Origin: Saxidomus purpurata
Taxonomy: Eukaryota; Mollusca; Bivalvia; Venerida; Veneridae
Direction of reading: 5' to 3'
Assembly (NCBI GenBank): GCA_022818135.1
Contig: JAFMSR010000010.1
Coordinates: 30,318,746-30,382,745, forward strand
Length of the DNA stretch: 64,000 nucleotides
This document shows, one piece after another, positions 49,009-58,947 of this stretch (position 1 is its first letter; the number at the start of each line of letters is the position of its first letter). The translations under genes were made by a program, and so were the position numbers. The notes beneath the pieces are model-generated. The model searched no databases. It was not told the origin of the DNA and saw nothing but the letters and a program-made list of their open reading frames with translations.

Positions 49009-49080
49009 AACAAGAGCTTTCCATAAGACAGCATGCTCGACTATACTCGGTGCTTTGCCAATAAAACGAAACTTTTATCA
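49009..49080 (+). mobile_element. family I 5' end fragment
   Basis: AACAAGAGCTTTCCATAAGA, then CAGCATGCTCGACTATAC and GCCAATAAAACGAAACTTT, matching the family I start at 54002. It is truncated just before family H begins. Confidence 0.65.
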
Positions 49081-49091
49081 GTTAATAGCAA

Positions 49092-50307
49092 AACAGAACT
49101 AGAACTGTCACAAGAGTGACGAATTATACCCCCACAATACAGCTTTGTCACAGAAGTATGGCAACCATAAGAAAGGAATGGCCACAAGGACATAGAGTTG
49201 AGTTATTATACAATAACTTGTGTAAATGAGACCTTGACCTTTGACCTACTGACCCCAAAGTCAAACTTGACCTGTATTTCATGATGTTACAGCTGTGTAC
49301 CGAAAATTATTTAAATCGGTCAAGCCTTTCATGAGTTATCATCCGGAAACTGTTTTACAGTTCAGAGTCACTGTGACCTTGACCTTTGACCTACTGACCG
49401 CAAAGTCAAACTTGACCTGTATTTCATAAAGTTGCACGTGTGTACTGAAAATTATTTAAATCGGTCAAGCCTTTCATGAGTTATCATCCGGAAACTGTTT
49501 TACATTACAGTTCAGAGTCACTGTGACCTTGACGTTTGACCTACTGACCCCAAAGTCGAACTTGGCCTTTATTTCATGATGTTACAGCTGTGTACCGAAA
49601 ATTATTTAAATCGGTCAAGCCTTTCATGAGTTATCATCCGGAAACTGTTTTACAGTTCAGAGTCACTGTGACCTTGACCTTTGACCTACTGACCGCAAGG
49701 CGAACTTGACCTGTATTTCATAAAGTTGCACGTGCGTACCAAAAATTATTTAAATCGGTCAAGTCTTTCATGAGTTATCATCCGGAAACTGTTTTACAGT
49801 TCAGAGTCACTGTGACCTTGACCTTTGACCTACTGACCGCAAGGCGAACTTGACCTGTATTTCATAAAGTTGCACGTGTGTACAAGAAATTATTTAAATC
49901 GGTCAAGCCTTTCATGAGTTATCATCCGGAAACTGTTTAACAGTTCAGAGTCACTGTGCCCTTGACCTTTGATCTACTGACCCCAAAGTCGAACTTGACC
50001 TGTATTTCATAAAGTTGCACGTGTGTACAAGAAATTATTTAAATTGGTCAAGCCTTTCATGAGTTATCATCCGGAAACTGTTTTACAATTCAGAGTCACT
50101 GTGACCTTGACCTTTTACCTACTGACCCCAAAGTTGAACTTGACCTGTATTTCATGAAGTTGCACGTGTGTACCAAAAATTATTCAAAAGGGTAAAGTCG
50201 TTCATGAGTTATCATCCGGAAACCATAAAAAGCAACAGACCGACCGACAAACCGACAAGCTCACTCCTATATACCCCCCCCAAACTTCGTTTGGTGGGGG
50301 TATAATT
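49092..50307 (+). mobile_element. AACAGAAC-type element, family H, with DR1-like arrays
   Basis: It starts AACAGAACTAGAACT with the 5' hairpin GTCAC-AAGA-GTGAC (49107-49120), then ATTATACCCCCAC (49123-49135), which is exactly complementary to GTGGGGGTATAAT (50294-50306). The 3' hairpin at 50271-50303 has 15-nt arms, one mismatch and loop TTC. Seven units of about 145 bp carry TGACCTTGACCTTTGACCT and GAGTTATCATCCGGAAACTG. Confidence 0.9.
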
Positions 50308-50324
50308 ATGTTGACTCTCTTTGT

Positions 50325-50665
50325 TTAAACTAGAAAACTGCAGCCATCAAAATAGGGGCCATCTACTGGTCATGACCAACCTCCACACCAAGTTTCAAGA
50401 TGCTGTGCCCACGCGTTTTCGAGTTATTGTCCGGAAATCGTTTTAGTATTACTGGTCACTGTGACCTTGACCTTTGACCTACTGGCCTCAAAATAACTGG
50501 AAATGAACAACCTGCACATAAAGTTTGAAGATTTTAGGCCAAAGCTTTCTTCAGTTATCATCCGGAAACCATTCTCTACCGACCAACGGACAGAGTCATA
50601 GACTGACCGACCGACATATGCCAGGCAATATACTCCCGCTTCTTCGAAGGAGGGGCATAATAAAT
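50325..50665 (+). mobile_element. single-unit element, family K
   Basis: It contains GTGACCTTGACCTTTGACCT (50461-50480), two TATCATCCGGAAACC-like blocks, a GACCGACCGAC stretch and a 3' hairpin CGCTTC-TTC-GAAGGAGG..GGGGCATAA. It is related to family H but with a different core; the 5' end is not clear. Confidence 0.55.
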
Positions 50666-51246
50666 TCTGTCAGGAGTTATCTAAGCTGATTTTTTAATAC
50701 CTTTAAAGACTTTATTGAAGTTTAAAAATCAATGCCATAAGTGGTTCCTGAAATATTTGTATTATAGTGCCTTGAATGCAATACTTACCCAACATTTCTA
50801 AGTCCAAAAAGGGCCATACTTTGTCATTAATTCAGTCAAGAGTAATCTTACTTGATTGTTGGAGCCCTTGAACATTCTAAAGATGTTTCAAATCAATTTT
50901 AGCAATGGTAACTAAGAGCTATGCCTGATAGTAGCTTGCACATAAAATTTTAACCAAAACCAGCCTGCATGCAAAACTTTAACCAAAGTTTCTAAGTTCA
51001 ACAAGGGCCATAATTTATAATAAATTTATTCAGGAGTTATCTAAGCTTTAAATCAATCCCATGAGTGGTTACTGAGATATGTGCATTATAGTATCTTGCA
51101 TGCAAAACTTTAACCAAATTTTATAAGTCAAACAAGGGCCATAATTTGTATTAAATTCGTACAAGTGTCTAACTTGACACTCTGACACCCCTGAAGACTG
51201 TAATGAAGTTTCAAATCAATCTAACAAGTGGTTACTAAGAGATATA
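50666..51246. repeat. degenerate tandem units
   Basis: Blocks of AACAAGGGCCATAATTTGTA and AAATCAATCCCATGAGTGGT-like sequence recur about every 120-200 bp. It is an old element without recognisable ends. Confidence 0.5.
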
Positions 51247-51427
51247 TATATAAAGCCTATGCAAAACTAAGTGACCACCAGCGCGGGGTCAATTTTGACC
51301 CGGGGGTCATAATTTGAACAATCTTGGTAGAGGTCCACTAGCCAATGCTACATGCCAAATATCTAAGCTCTAGGCCTTGTGGTTTCAAAGAAGAAGATTT
51401 TTAAAGTTTTTCCTATTTGTTGCCATA

Positions 51428-52328
51428 CACATTTTACATGTTAATATTTTTTGCAGCAAAACAAAAAAAAAACAACACTATTTTCAGCATTCTCATTTAC
51501 TTCCCACACATAAAACCTAATATCGGAATGCATTTTAAATGAAATTCACTCAACCGTGAAAACAGTGAGTAGCAATAAGGCAGAAACCACGTTCTGCACG
51601 TGCGCATTACGGGTAAGTAATTTTTAAAAATTAAATCGAAACAAGTTGGTTCAGTAGGTCCCTGTCGATTAAAAACTCAAAGAAAATATATTTTAAGGAA
51701 GCGTTTTCTGCATTTAAAATGCCTCGCCTTGCAGAAGATAATACGTAACAAGCCGTTTGCATGTTACGCGCTGGATTATCACAGAACTTTGGCAGAGGTG
51801 GAGGCAAATTTCAGTATGAAAATGTGAGTCCATATGTCGCCAACATCACATTTCAGCATCTTCAGTGAAGATTCTTCACCAAAAGGTCATGGACTGGACG
51901 ACCATTTAGTCCGATATGGAACCAATCGAGAATGTATGGGCTGAGCGTAAAGGATGTGTACATACAGTCGTCAGCCACCCCTTGCCAACGTCACTGATTT
52001 ACGTCAAGGCTTGACTGGGGAATGGGCAAATATTCCACAACATTATGACTGCTTCTTTAATCCAGTCAATGCGAAGAAGATGCATGGCCTCCATTCACGC
52101 TAACATTGGCTATACCAACTATTTAATATTTGTGATTTTAGACTTGGAGGGCGATGCATTTTGAAGCAATGAAATTGGTGTTTATCATGGTTGGATTTTT
52201 GTTAAATTTGGTCAAAACAGTAATTCTAGATTAAATTTCTATGCTAAATAAGTTTTCCTTTAATATCATTTAATAGAACATTTTTACAGAGGTTTTTCAA
52301 AGTGTTGCGTTATTAAAGACTTTTGGTG
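51428..52328 (+). mobile_element. Tc1-like transposon, internally deleted
   Basis: 901 bp flanked by TA at 51426-51427 and 52329-52330, exactly where the host family A sequence would have one TA. The termini start CAC at both ends and are only weakly complementary. Inside is a deleted transposase. Confidence 0.8.
51719..52126 (+). pseudogene. Tc1-like transposase remnant
   Basis: An ATG at 51719 opens MPRLAEDNT, stop, QAVCMLRAGLSQNFG, the usual start of the helix-turn-helix region. After a large internal deletion the sequence gives MEPIENVWAERKGCVH, GEWANIPQHY and a closing ANIGYT-like stretch. PIExxW is the DDE-domain block holding part of the Tc1 catalytic region. Stops, frame shifts and the missing centre make it inactive. 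Confidence 0.8.
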
Positions 52329-52775
52329 TAGCTACCAGAGTTCTGCATGGAATGGAATTCTTTGAACACTTTTGGTAGAGCTTCATGCAAGGAACATTCC
52401 TGCATAGTTTTATCATCATTGGCCTAGTGGTTTCAGAGTAGATGTCATTTGAATCAAAATGTTGACGGACGATGGACAATCATTAATTAGAAAAGCTCAC
52501 CCTGGCGTAGCCAGGTGAGCTAAAAATATATCTATTAAAGTTTTGTGTCCCATATATTCAAATTTGTAAGGCTCGAGATATTCACGTATCCTGACTTCAT
52601 GCTAGATCTAGATAAGTTTCAAAAATGTGTTGTCAACCGTTTATATATAAAATGTTCATTTTTACTTGACATTATGTATCTTTGTAAATGAAATAGATCT
52701 ATTTGTTATATGAAATAAATAAAACCCCAAAACAATAAAATCAATCATTATCGCAACGTGCAAGTTCCATACAAT

Positions 52776-53826
52776 CGTAGTAAAGGTCAACTAGGCAATG
52801 CTACATGTCAACTATCTTAGCTCTAGGTTTCAGAGAAGAAGATTTTTAAAGTTTTCCTATATAATCAAACCTATGTAAAATCAATTGTCACCATTGATGG
52901 TGTCAATTTTGACCCGGGGGTCATGATTTGAACAATCTTGGTAGAAGTCCACTAGGCAATACTACATGCCAAATATTAAAGCTTCAGGCCTTGTGGTTTC
53001 AGAGAAGAAGATTTTTGAAGCTTTTCCTATACAAGATGGCCCTATATTGCTCACCTGGTTACTATTGGCAAATTAGTACAAGGTCAAAAATCGCATCGCA
53101 GAAAGGGTCTTTTTTGACCTGGGGGTCCTGATTTGAACAATCAGTGGTTTCAGAGAAGAAGATTTTTTAAGTTTTTCTATATAAGCCTATGCAAAACTAA
53201 GTGACCACCCGTGCGGGGTCAATTTTGACCCAGGGGTCATACTTTAAACAATCTTCGTAGAGGTCCACTACCTAATGCTACATTCCAAACATCTAAGCCC
53301 TGGGCCTTGTGGTTCTAGAGAAGAAGAATTTTTAAGTTTTCCCTATACAACCTATGTGGAATCAAGTGATCCCCGTGCAGTGTCAATTTTGATCAGAGGG
53401 CCATGATTTAAACACTCTTCGTAGAGGTCTCTAGGCAAAGCTACATGCCAAATATCTAAGTTCGAGGCTTTGTAGTTTCAGATAAGAAGATTTTTTCTTA
53501 TAGAAATCTATGTAAAAGACTAAAAGTAAGTGACCCTCACGCCCTGGGGTAAATTTTGATCAGGTGATCACAATTTTAACAATTTTGGTAGAAGTTTACA
53601 AGGCAATGCTACATGCTAAATATCTCAGCTCTATGCCTTATGGTTTCAAGGAAAAGAGTTATTAAGTTTTCCTATATAAACAGGTGTAAACCAAGTGACC
53701 CCTGCATGTGACCCCCGTGCAGTGTCAATTTGACCTATGGGTCTTGATTTGAACAATCTTGGTAAAGGTTCAGCAAACAATGCTACATGCTAAATAATTT
53801 AGCTCTAGGTCTCGTGTTTACTATTA
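52776..53826 (+). mobile_element. family A sequence, at least two copies
   Basis: It starts mid-unit (AGTAAAGGTCAACTAGGCAA). A new 5' region (ACAAGATGGCCCTATATTGC and TCACCTGGTTACTATTGG) appears at 53031, followed by four units of about 165 bp with rising divergence to about 53826. No 3' hairpin. Confidence 0.65.
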
Positions 53827-53907
53827 CTCAAGGCCACAAAGGGAAATTACTCCAACACTTCACAAATGTCAGGAATTAGTACTAGTTTTCTCCCTTGGCA
53901 GAAGGTT

Positions 53908-54000
53908 AACAAGACGGCCTTGATGACCCCATATCGCTCACATTAGTACCAGTGCACTTGCCTGGCTAGTGTGCAAACTTTTTCCCTTGGGCATGATTTG
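53908..54000 (+). mobile_element. family A element, 5' fragment
   Basis: AACAAGACGGCCTTGATGAC and CCATATCGCTCACATTAG, ending at GGGCATGATTTGAA where family I begins at once. Confidence 0.65.
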
Positions 54001-54001
54001 A

Positions 54002-55450
54002 AACAAGAGCTGTCAGTAGGACAGCGCGCTCGACTTTTTTAGTGCTTGCCAATAAAACAAAACTTTGACAGTTAAGGGCACACAAGACTTTAACTACTTT
54101 AACTAGGAATTTCTAAGTACAAATCAAGAAACATTTTCACAGAGTTATCTTCTCTTGCTTACAGACAGAGTTTCAAAGCAATTACTCAATGGACTTTGAA
54201 AATATTTGGGGACGCACGCCAACTTAAACATAAATTCTAAGTCCAAAAGGGGGCATAATTATGTCACAATGCTTGATAGAGTTACCTCCTATTGTGTAGA
54301 GATTGGGGACATGATGGTGAACAAGTATGCAAAGTTTCAAAGCCATATGTCAATGCACTTTGAAAATATTTGAGTTGGTACGCAAACTTTAACATAAATT
54401 CTAAGTTGAAAAAGGGGCATAATTCTGTCAAAATGCTTGATAGAGTTACCTCCTTTTGTGTAGAGATTGGGGACATGATGGTGAACAAGTATGCAAAGTT
54501 TCAAGGCCATATGTCAATGCACTTTGAAAATATTTGAGGTGGTACGCAAACTTTAACATAAATGCCAAGTTGAAAAAGGGGCATAATTCTGTCAAAATGC
54601 TTGATATAGTTACTTCCTCTTGTGTAGAGATTGGGGACATGATGGTGAACAAATATGCAAAGTTTTAAGGCCATATGTCAATGCACTTTGAAAATATTTG
54701 AGGTGGTACGCAAACTTTAACATAAATTCTAAGTTGAAAAAGGGGCATAATTCTGTCAAAATGCTTGATAGAGTTACCTCCTTTTGTGTAGAGATTGGGG
54801 ACATGATGGTGAACAAGTATGCAAAGTTTCAAGGCCATATGTCAATGCACTTTGAAAATATTTGAGGTGGTACGCAAACTTTAACATAAATTCTAAGTTG
54901 AAAAAGGGGCATAATTCTGTCAAAATGCTTGATATAGTTACCTCCTCTTGTGTAGAGATATGGGACATGTTGGTGAACAAATATGCAAAGTTTCAAGGCC
55001 ATATGTCAATGCACTTTGAAAATATTTGAGGTGGTACGCAAACTTTAACATAAATTCTAAGTTGAAAAAGGGGCATAATTCTGTCAAAATGCTTGATAGA
55101 GTTACCTCCTCTTGTGTAGAGATTGGGGACATGATGGTGAACAAGTATGCAAAGTTTCAAGGACATATGTCAATGCACTTTGAAAATATTTGAGGTGGTA
55201 CGCAAACTTTAACATAAATTCTAAGTCGAAAAAGGGGCATAATTCTGTCAAAATGCTTGATAGAGTTACCTCCTCCTGTGTACAGGTTGGGGTCATGATG
55301 GTGAACAAGTGTGCAAAGTTTCAAAGCAATATCTCAATGGACTTTGAAAATATTTGGGGTGGTACGCAAACTTTAACATTGGTGTGACGCTCACGCCGAC
55401 GCCGGGGCGAGTAGGATAGCTCCCCTTTTCATAGAAAAGGCGAGCTAAAA
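54002..55450 (+). mobile_element. AACAAGAG-type element, family I, exact 164-bp array
   Basis: It starts AACAAGAG with the 5' hairpin GCTGTC-AGTAG-GACAGC (54009-54025), then GCGCTCGAC. About seven units follow. The block GTTCACCATCATGTCCCC (minus) recurs exactly every 164 bp from 54282 to 55102, with only a few differences per unit. The 3' hairpin TAGCTCCCCTTTTC, loop ATA, GAAAAGGCGAGCTA (55417-55447) is followed by AAAA. Each unit holds a 68-codon minus frame, but 164 is not a multiple of three, so these do not join. Confidence 0.9.
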
Positions 55451-55574
55451 AATGGTAGAGGACGACTATACCTACTGTACCATGTGAAACCAATGTTTAC
55501 ATCAGCTCCATAATGAATTAAACATTTGTAGAGAACCACCGTAGGATCATCCAAACCCCAAAAAATAAACTTCT

Positions 55575-56310
55575 ATCAGGCGGTTTTGGAGAAGATGTAG
55601 AGGACCACTACACAATGTTACATACCAAATATCTAAGCTCTAGGCCTTGTAGTTTTAGAAAAAAACATTTTTTAAATTGATCCTTTACATAGTGACCCCC
55701 ACGAGCAGGGTAAATTTTGATGCTAGGGGAATGATGTGAACAAACTTTTAAGAGGTCTGCTGGACACTGTTACACACTAAATATCTTAGCTCTAAACTTT
55801 GTGGTTTTTCGGAGAAGATAATTTTTTTAATGCTTTGCTATGTACATTTTTATGTCTAAGAAAAACAAGTGACACCCTTCATCAACATTGACCCAGTTGT
55901 TTCAGAGAAAAAACATGTTGTTTGAAGCAAAATGTTGACAGACGAGGTATGGACGACAAGCTGTGGGATATGGGCAAATAAAAAACTCTACCCAACGGAG
56001 CCAATTTTTACCCCAGGTGTATGATTTATATAACTTTTGTTATAACCGGACAATTCTACATGTATGCCAAATTTAAGCTCCTGGTCTTAAGTTTTTCCTT
56101 TCTGTTGCCATGACAACCAGAGTTCTGCATGGAATGGCCTTATTTGAACAACTGTGATAGAGCTTCATTCAAGGAACATCCCTGCCAAGTTAAATAACAT
56201 TGGCCCAGTGGTTTCAGAGGAGATGTTGTTTCAAGGAAAATGTGAACGGACGATGTACGCCGTACGGTCAGCAATCCTAATAGCTCACAAAGTGTCCGGT
56301 GAGCTAAAAA
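55575..56310 (+). mobile_element. family A element, 3' part
   Basis: Two and a half units (ATCTAAGCTCTAGGCCTTGT at about 55630), then the family A 3' region (TTGCCATGACAACCAGAGTT) and the end hairpin TAGCTCAC..GTGAGCTA followed by AAAA at 56281-56310. Confidence 0.75.
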
Positions 56311-56704
56311 CGGATACATTTTGAAATACTATCAAAGCTCGTTCACTAACAAGGACTGTGTGACAGAATCAGTGGAAATAAAGGAACTAAAATATAATTT
56401 ACACCTCTATCAGCAAACTGTTGTTTTATTTAACTGTTTTAAATGCACACAGTAAAACTTCATTAACTCGAGCATCAATAACTCGAGGACCTGGGATAAC
56501 TCGTATTTTGTCGGTCCTTGCCATATTTCCTATACGTTTTAGTACACATCACCATGGATAACTCTAGCATTGGCAACTTGATAACTCGAGGAACACCTGC
56601 GGTCCTGCCAGGTTGTAGTCTTACTAATTTACCTGCCACAACTTGAAGTTGCTAATTAAATTTGGTCTTACAATTTGTCAGAATAACCATTATTTTGTGA
56701 CAAA
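56311..56704. repeat. spacer with pogo-like remnant
   Basis: 56450-56600 contains ACAGTAAAACTTCATTAACT and three copies of ATAACTCGAGG or a close variant, the style of pogo/Tigger termini. No complete element. Confidence 0.35.
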
Positions 56705-57308
56705 ATCTAAATACAAAAAGGGGCATAACTCTGTCAAATATGACCTTGACCTAAAACATTTGGTAGCATCATGGCCCTTTTGTCATAAGCAATGCAATTT
56801 GAAAGTTTGATGAAGAAATCTTAAGAAATGGCAAAGTTATAGCTAATGTTAAGTTTTTATGACTAGGACTCTAGGACCGACAGACAAAGCTATCCCTATG
56901 TATCGCCAGGGATCACGCTAGCCAGAGTCAGGGAGAAGTTTTTCAGAACAGGGAGAAGTTTGTACGACCCGTTCATAACGTTTAATGTAAAATCAGTATA
57001 CCCTTTTCATACTTAAACAACCTTTTTATTAAGAAACATACTTGAGTGATAATATATGTTCTGTGGGTTCCCTTGAGCTTTACACTTAAACCCGGGCTTC
57101 TCAACCCCCATCAACTGATTAAGAGACATAACAGCCAACAATTTGAAATAGAAATTAATAATATTTTCGTTTTTTTCAATGACTGGACTACATTACAACG
57201 GATATCGTAGATGATGTTTGTAAAACGTTTTCTTTGAAAATGTCACAAGCGTTATGTTATAGCAAGTCACTGATACTGTGGAAATAAACAAGGATTTATT
57301 TTCATTAA

Positions 57309-57730
57309 AGTGACATTATGCGCATCTTACTGCACATAGTGTATTTATGGTGATAGTTTTATAGAAGCAATTTTTGGTTGCTGTGCATTTAAATGCGTTA
57401 AATTAATGATTATGCCGCATTAGTATTTGAAGTTGGTGCTTTAGATATAAAAAAAATCGGACTGATAAAATGGTAGTTGATTGTGTCGTTTTTGATGTTG
57501 GTAGAGATTTTGACAGTGGAAGGGAAGCAACTCCTGCATGCAGTTGCTCTTTTCTTAAATTGACTCTCCCAGTCAAATAAGAAAATCAATATTTGGAAAG
57601 TTATTTTTCATACTGGTAGCGGGAAGAGTTTGGTGTGTATTGGGTTAAAAGCTATTATTTCCTCTACGCTTTTGTATACACACCATTTTCAGCTAGAGTT
57701 TTACTTGAAAAAAATGCGCATAATGTCACT
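57309..57730. mobile_element. TTAA-flanked MITE (piggyBac-type target)
   Basis: 422 bp with perfect 17-bp inverted termini AGTGACATTATGCGCAT / ATGCGCATAATGTCACT and TTAA on both sides (57305-57308 and 57731-57734). TTAA duplication is typical of piggyBac-group elements, although the termini do not start CCC. It is non-coding. Confidence 0.8.
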
Positions 57731-58670
57731 TTAAATACGTTAATCATAGTACATTTGGTAAGTCATTAACAAAACTGGTGCGTATTTAAGGGGGGTCACT
57801 GGTGAGGTTTTGGATTTTTGCACTTCCGGAAATTTACATTTGTTATATTTAAAAAATGATGAGTTAACTGGAAAAAAACCCATTTTTTATTTTTGCATTC
57901 TAAAACAAAGGTTTTAATCAAACTGTAGACAAAATATCTGAAAAAGCTTGTTATTCATTTATCATGAAATAGTCATTTATCAAAAATTGAAAAAATGAAT
58001 TTTAGTAAAGTGGGTGGGGTAATAATAAGGAGCGTAATATTTATTCAGATGATGATAGAAATACCACTACCTCTAACTTTTTACCCTAAAGTATAATTAA
58101 CTACATAAGAAAAGATTAGAAAGTGATATCCATTCTGAAACATACACCACATACATAAAAGTTTATAATACCAAATTCTAGCTAATTCTGCATTAAGCAC
58201 CTTGATCTGATAGTGTATCACTAAAGATTTATATTGCGAAAAAGTTTTAGTGCCTTAATTTCCACTGATTCTGTCACACAGTCTTTAATTGTGGATGAGC
58301 AAGATAATATTTTAAAATGTATCTGTTTTTCATTATAACACACTACTTTCAATTCTCTTTACATTAACTACTAGTATAAGTAGACTACAATAGTAAAGCA
58401 TTACCAACCAAGTGAAATATATTTGTTATTAAAGGAAAAATATGAAAAATGAACACACATGCACCCACCCACTTAAGGAAATGGAGCGCTACCTTAACAT
58501 GATTTATGTCCAGGTTCTCAGATCAAATACAAATGAAACAGTAAAATATATATTTTTATATACGACCGTCAAAGCAATGTGAGGGCGCCTATCTAAAGAA
58601 TGATGTTGGATTTAAAGAAGTTGACTTTGAACGAGTTAAATTTGCCAGGACCAGCGAGCTTGCCCTCTCA
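57731..58670. other. no gene recognised
   Basis: The remainder of the copy-1-specific segment; AT-rich, with no exon or repeat recognised. Confidence 0.35.
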
Positions 58671-58947
58671 TTGAACTAGCAAAATTGTAATATACTGAAA
58701 ATAAAAAAGTTTAGTCAGTGTAAGTTGCGATAAAACAATTTCAAGTTTAAATGAAACCTATATTTTTTTCTGTTCAATCACTTATTTCGCCAATCTCTAC
58801 TAATTTTGAGACAAAAATAATGCTATGATGGTATTGACACAGGTACTGGCCCACTTTTTTAATCGGATTTGTAGCCAATTCTGAAATTATGCATAACCTT
58901 ATTTAATATCTTTGTGTAGATGTGTAAACAATAGTGTGCTAGTGATA

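Larger units (their letters stand above)
51247..52527 (+). mobile_element. family A element split by a Tc1-like insertion
   Basis: The left part (51247-51427) has one unit and GTTGCCAT. The right part (52329-52527) resumes with ACCAGAGTTCTGCATGG and ends in the best-preserved family A 3' hairpin: AGCTCACC(C)TGGC, loop GTA, GCCAGGTGAGCT, then AAAAA (52494-52521). The interruption falls at the TA of GCCATAGCAACC. Confidence 0.85.

Noticed and set aside
49092..50307. CRISPR-like array of regular repeats
   Set aside because: Eukaryotic DNA; the units are contiguous tandem repeats of about 145 bp without unique spacers, and there are no cas genes.
54282..55308. Six minus-strand 68-codon frames with nearly identical proteins, looking like a tandem gene array
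   Set aside because: Each is the same frame of a 164-bp repeat unit. 164 is not a multiple of three, the frames overlap and no promoter or splice signal exists.
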